Source: Flavobacteriaceae bacterium (lineage in GTDB: Bacteria > Bacteroidota > Bacteroidia > Flavobacteriales > Flavobacteriaceae). From it: DNA of 64,000 nt. Where the stretch lies: NCBI GenBank assembly GCA_024743095.1, contig JANSXF010000009.1, positions 1-64,000 on the forward strand, given 5' to 3'. Made by a program: the position numbers and the translations under genes. The notes under the pieces are model-generated. The model saw nothing but the letters and a program-made list of their open reading frames with translations. It was not told where the DNA came from and made no database searches. Of the stretch, positions 63,025 to 64,000 are shown one piece after another. Position 1 is the first letter of the stretch, and every line of letters begins with the position of its first letter.

Positions 63025-64000
63025 ATGGACTACAAAGCATCAGAACACATTCAAGACCTTCAATATTTTGGTGAGTTCGGAGGCGTAAACCCCTCTATAT
63101 CAGATTCATCCACCTACACATTTCTATCAGCAAAAACCATGTTCGATACATTTGAAGGAAACACGGAAGGCTGCTATTTGTACAGTCGCCACTCCTCCCC
63201 TTCCAATCTGTATTTGGGCGAAGCCATGGCACAACTGGAAGGAACGGAATCTGCCAATGTGTATGCCAGCGGAATGGGTGCCATTACCGCAGTAATCCTT
63301 CAATTATGTGATGCCGGGGACCATATTGTATGCAGCCGAACCATTTACGGCGGAACCTATGCTTTCCTGAAAAATTTTGTAAAGAAGTTCAACATGGATG
63401 TCTCTTTTGTGGACATTACCGATTTGGAAACCGTAGCGAACTCCATCACACCAAAAACCAAGATGATTTATTGCGAGGCGGTCAGCAATCCATTGTTGGA
63501 AATTGCCGATATTCCTTCGTTATCGAAAATCGCAAAGAACAATGATATGCCCTTGGTGGTCGACAATACATTTTCGCCGCTTACCATCAACGCAGCAAAG
63601 CTCGGGGCCGATATCGTGGTGCACAGCCTTACCAAATTTATCAATGGCACCAGTGATTGTGTTGCTGGCGCTGTTTGTGCCTCCACAGATTTCTGTTTGA
63701 GCTTAAAAGATGTGAACAATGGAGCGGGAATGCTATTGGGAAGCACTCTGGACAGTCTCCGTGCCGCTTCCATTTTGAAAAACATGCGAACGCTGCACAT
63801 TCGAATAAAAAAACATAGTGAAAATGCCCATTATCTCGCTGAACAGTTTGAAAAAGATGGTCTAAAAGTCGTGTATCCCGGCTTGGAAAGTCATTCCGGG
63901 CACCAATTGATGAAATCACAAATGAACCACGAATATGGTTTTGGCGGCATGCTCACTTTGGATGTGGGCTCGGTGGAACGAGCCAACTCATTGATGGAAC
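63025..64000 (+). CDS. Cys/Met metabolism PLP-dependent enzyme, 3'-truncated by window edge
   Basis: The 5' 325 codons of a fold-type I PLP enzyme of the trans-sulfuration group (cystathionine gamma-synthase/gamma-lyase, methionine gamma-lyase, O-acyl-homoserine sulfhydrylase). The frame from the ATG at 63025 is open to the end of the window. I see YSRHSSPSNLYLGEAMAQLE (near 53-72), ASGMGAITAVI (near 81), the cofactor-ring YGGTYAF (near 113), VVDNTFSPL and the PLP lysine in VVHSLTKFING. The enzyme's specificity cannot be decided from this part. Its divergent Lrp regulator suggests amino-acid-controlled expression, like MdeR-MdeA of methionine gamma-lyase. Confidence 0.92.
   Translation, partial: MDYKASEHIQDLQYFGEFGGVNPSISDSSTYTFLSAKTMFDTFEGNTEGCYLYSRHSSPSNLYLGEAMAQLEGTESANVYASGMGAITAVILQLCDAGDHIVCSRTIYGGTYAFLKNFVKKFNMDVSFVDITDLETVANSITPKTKMIYCEAVSNPLLEIADIPSLSKIAKNNDMPLVVDNTFSPLTINAAKLGADIVVHSLTKFINGTSDCVAGAVCASTDFCLSLKDVNNGAGMLLGSTLDSLRAASILKNMRTLHIRIKKHSENAHYLAEQFEKDGLKVVYPGLESHSGHQLMKSQMNHEYGFGGMLTLDVGSVERANSLME

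Overview
The window is a 64 kb piece of chromosome from a member of the phylum Bacteroidota, almost certainly the family Flavobacteriaceae (a marine Muricauda/Allomuricauda-like genus is my best guess, not proven). The evidence is the protein families themselves (fused alpha/beta E1 dehydrogenase, class II IlvC, DsbD-TlpA type reductase, C-terminal Tudor-type UvrD/PcrA), the lack of clear Shine-Dalgarno sequences, frequent TTG starts, and several upstream matches to the Bacteroidota -7 promoter element TAnnTTTG. No rRNA, tRNA, CRISPR array, insertion sequence or prophage was seen.

Layout. 1-13 kb: 3' part of uvrA, a LOG-family protein, an M1-peptidase-like protein with a C-terminal outer-membrane barrel, a fused 2-oxoacid dehydrogenase E1, DoxX, holA, an orphan HsdR_N-type nuclease domain, a GT2 glycosyltransferase and an OmpA lipoprotein. 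12.7-29 kb: Sua5/YciO, a small lipoprotein, a membrane-anchored alpha/beta hydrolase, UvrD/PcrA helicase, DsrE, M20 amidohydrolase, a stand-alone FMN glutamate-synthase domain, a degenerate OmpA-like paralogue, a patatin, an M1 aminopeptidase and recG. 29-43.5 kb: a branched-chain amino acid block, leuC-leuD-leuA-leuB on the plus strand facing gapN and the minus-strand ilvD-ilvB-methyltransferase-ilvN-ilvC-ilvA operon. 43.5-47 kb: an Nramp-like transporter with pxpA-pxpB-pxpC (5-oxoprolinase), reading toward ilvD. 47.2-51.6 kb: an accessory stretch with a zinc-finger PD-(D/E)XK-like protein, a cupin-like protein, a frameshifted comM/yifB fragment, an orphan lipoprotein, a start-less open frame, a ParDE toxin-antitoxin pair, an AAA ATPase and a tiny membrane ORF. 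51.6-64 kb: penicillin acylase, dsbD-like reductase, tilS, pabB, FMN reductase, HGSNAT-like acyltransferase, lpdA, an Lrp regulator and the 5' part of a Cys/Met-metabolism PLP enzyme.

The strongest new observation is between pxpC and ilvD: an 18-residue leader ORF rich in Val and Ile codons (VIIEVVII), followed by a long GC-rich hairpin with a T-run, with a second copy of the hairpin's 3'-arm sequence (GATACAG) overlapping the leader stop codon. This is the full set of parts for ribosome-mediated transcription attenuation of the ilv operon by isoleucine/valine supply. Other points worth a look are a reciprocal Asp/Asn swap of the predicted Mg-ThDP ligands in the fused E1, an Nramp-fold transporter lacking the canonical metal ligands inside the 5-oxoprolinase operon, an M1-like barrel protein without the zinc motif, and a methyltransferase translationally coupled to ilvB.
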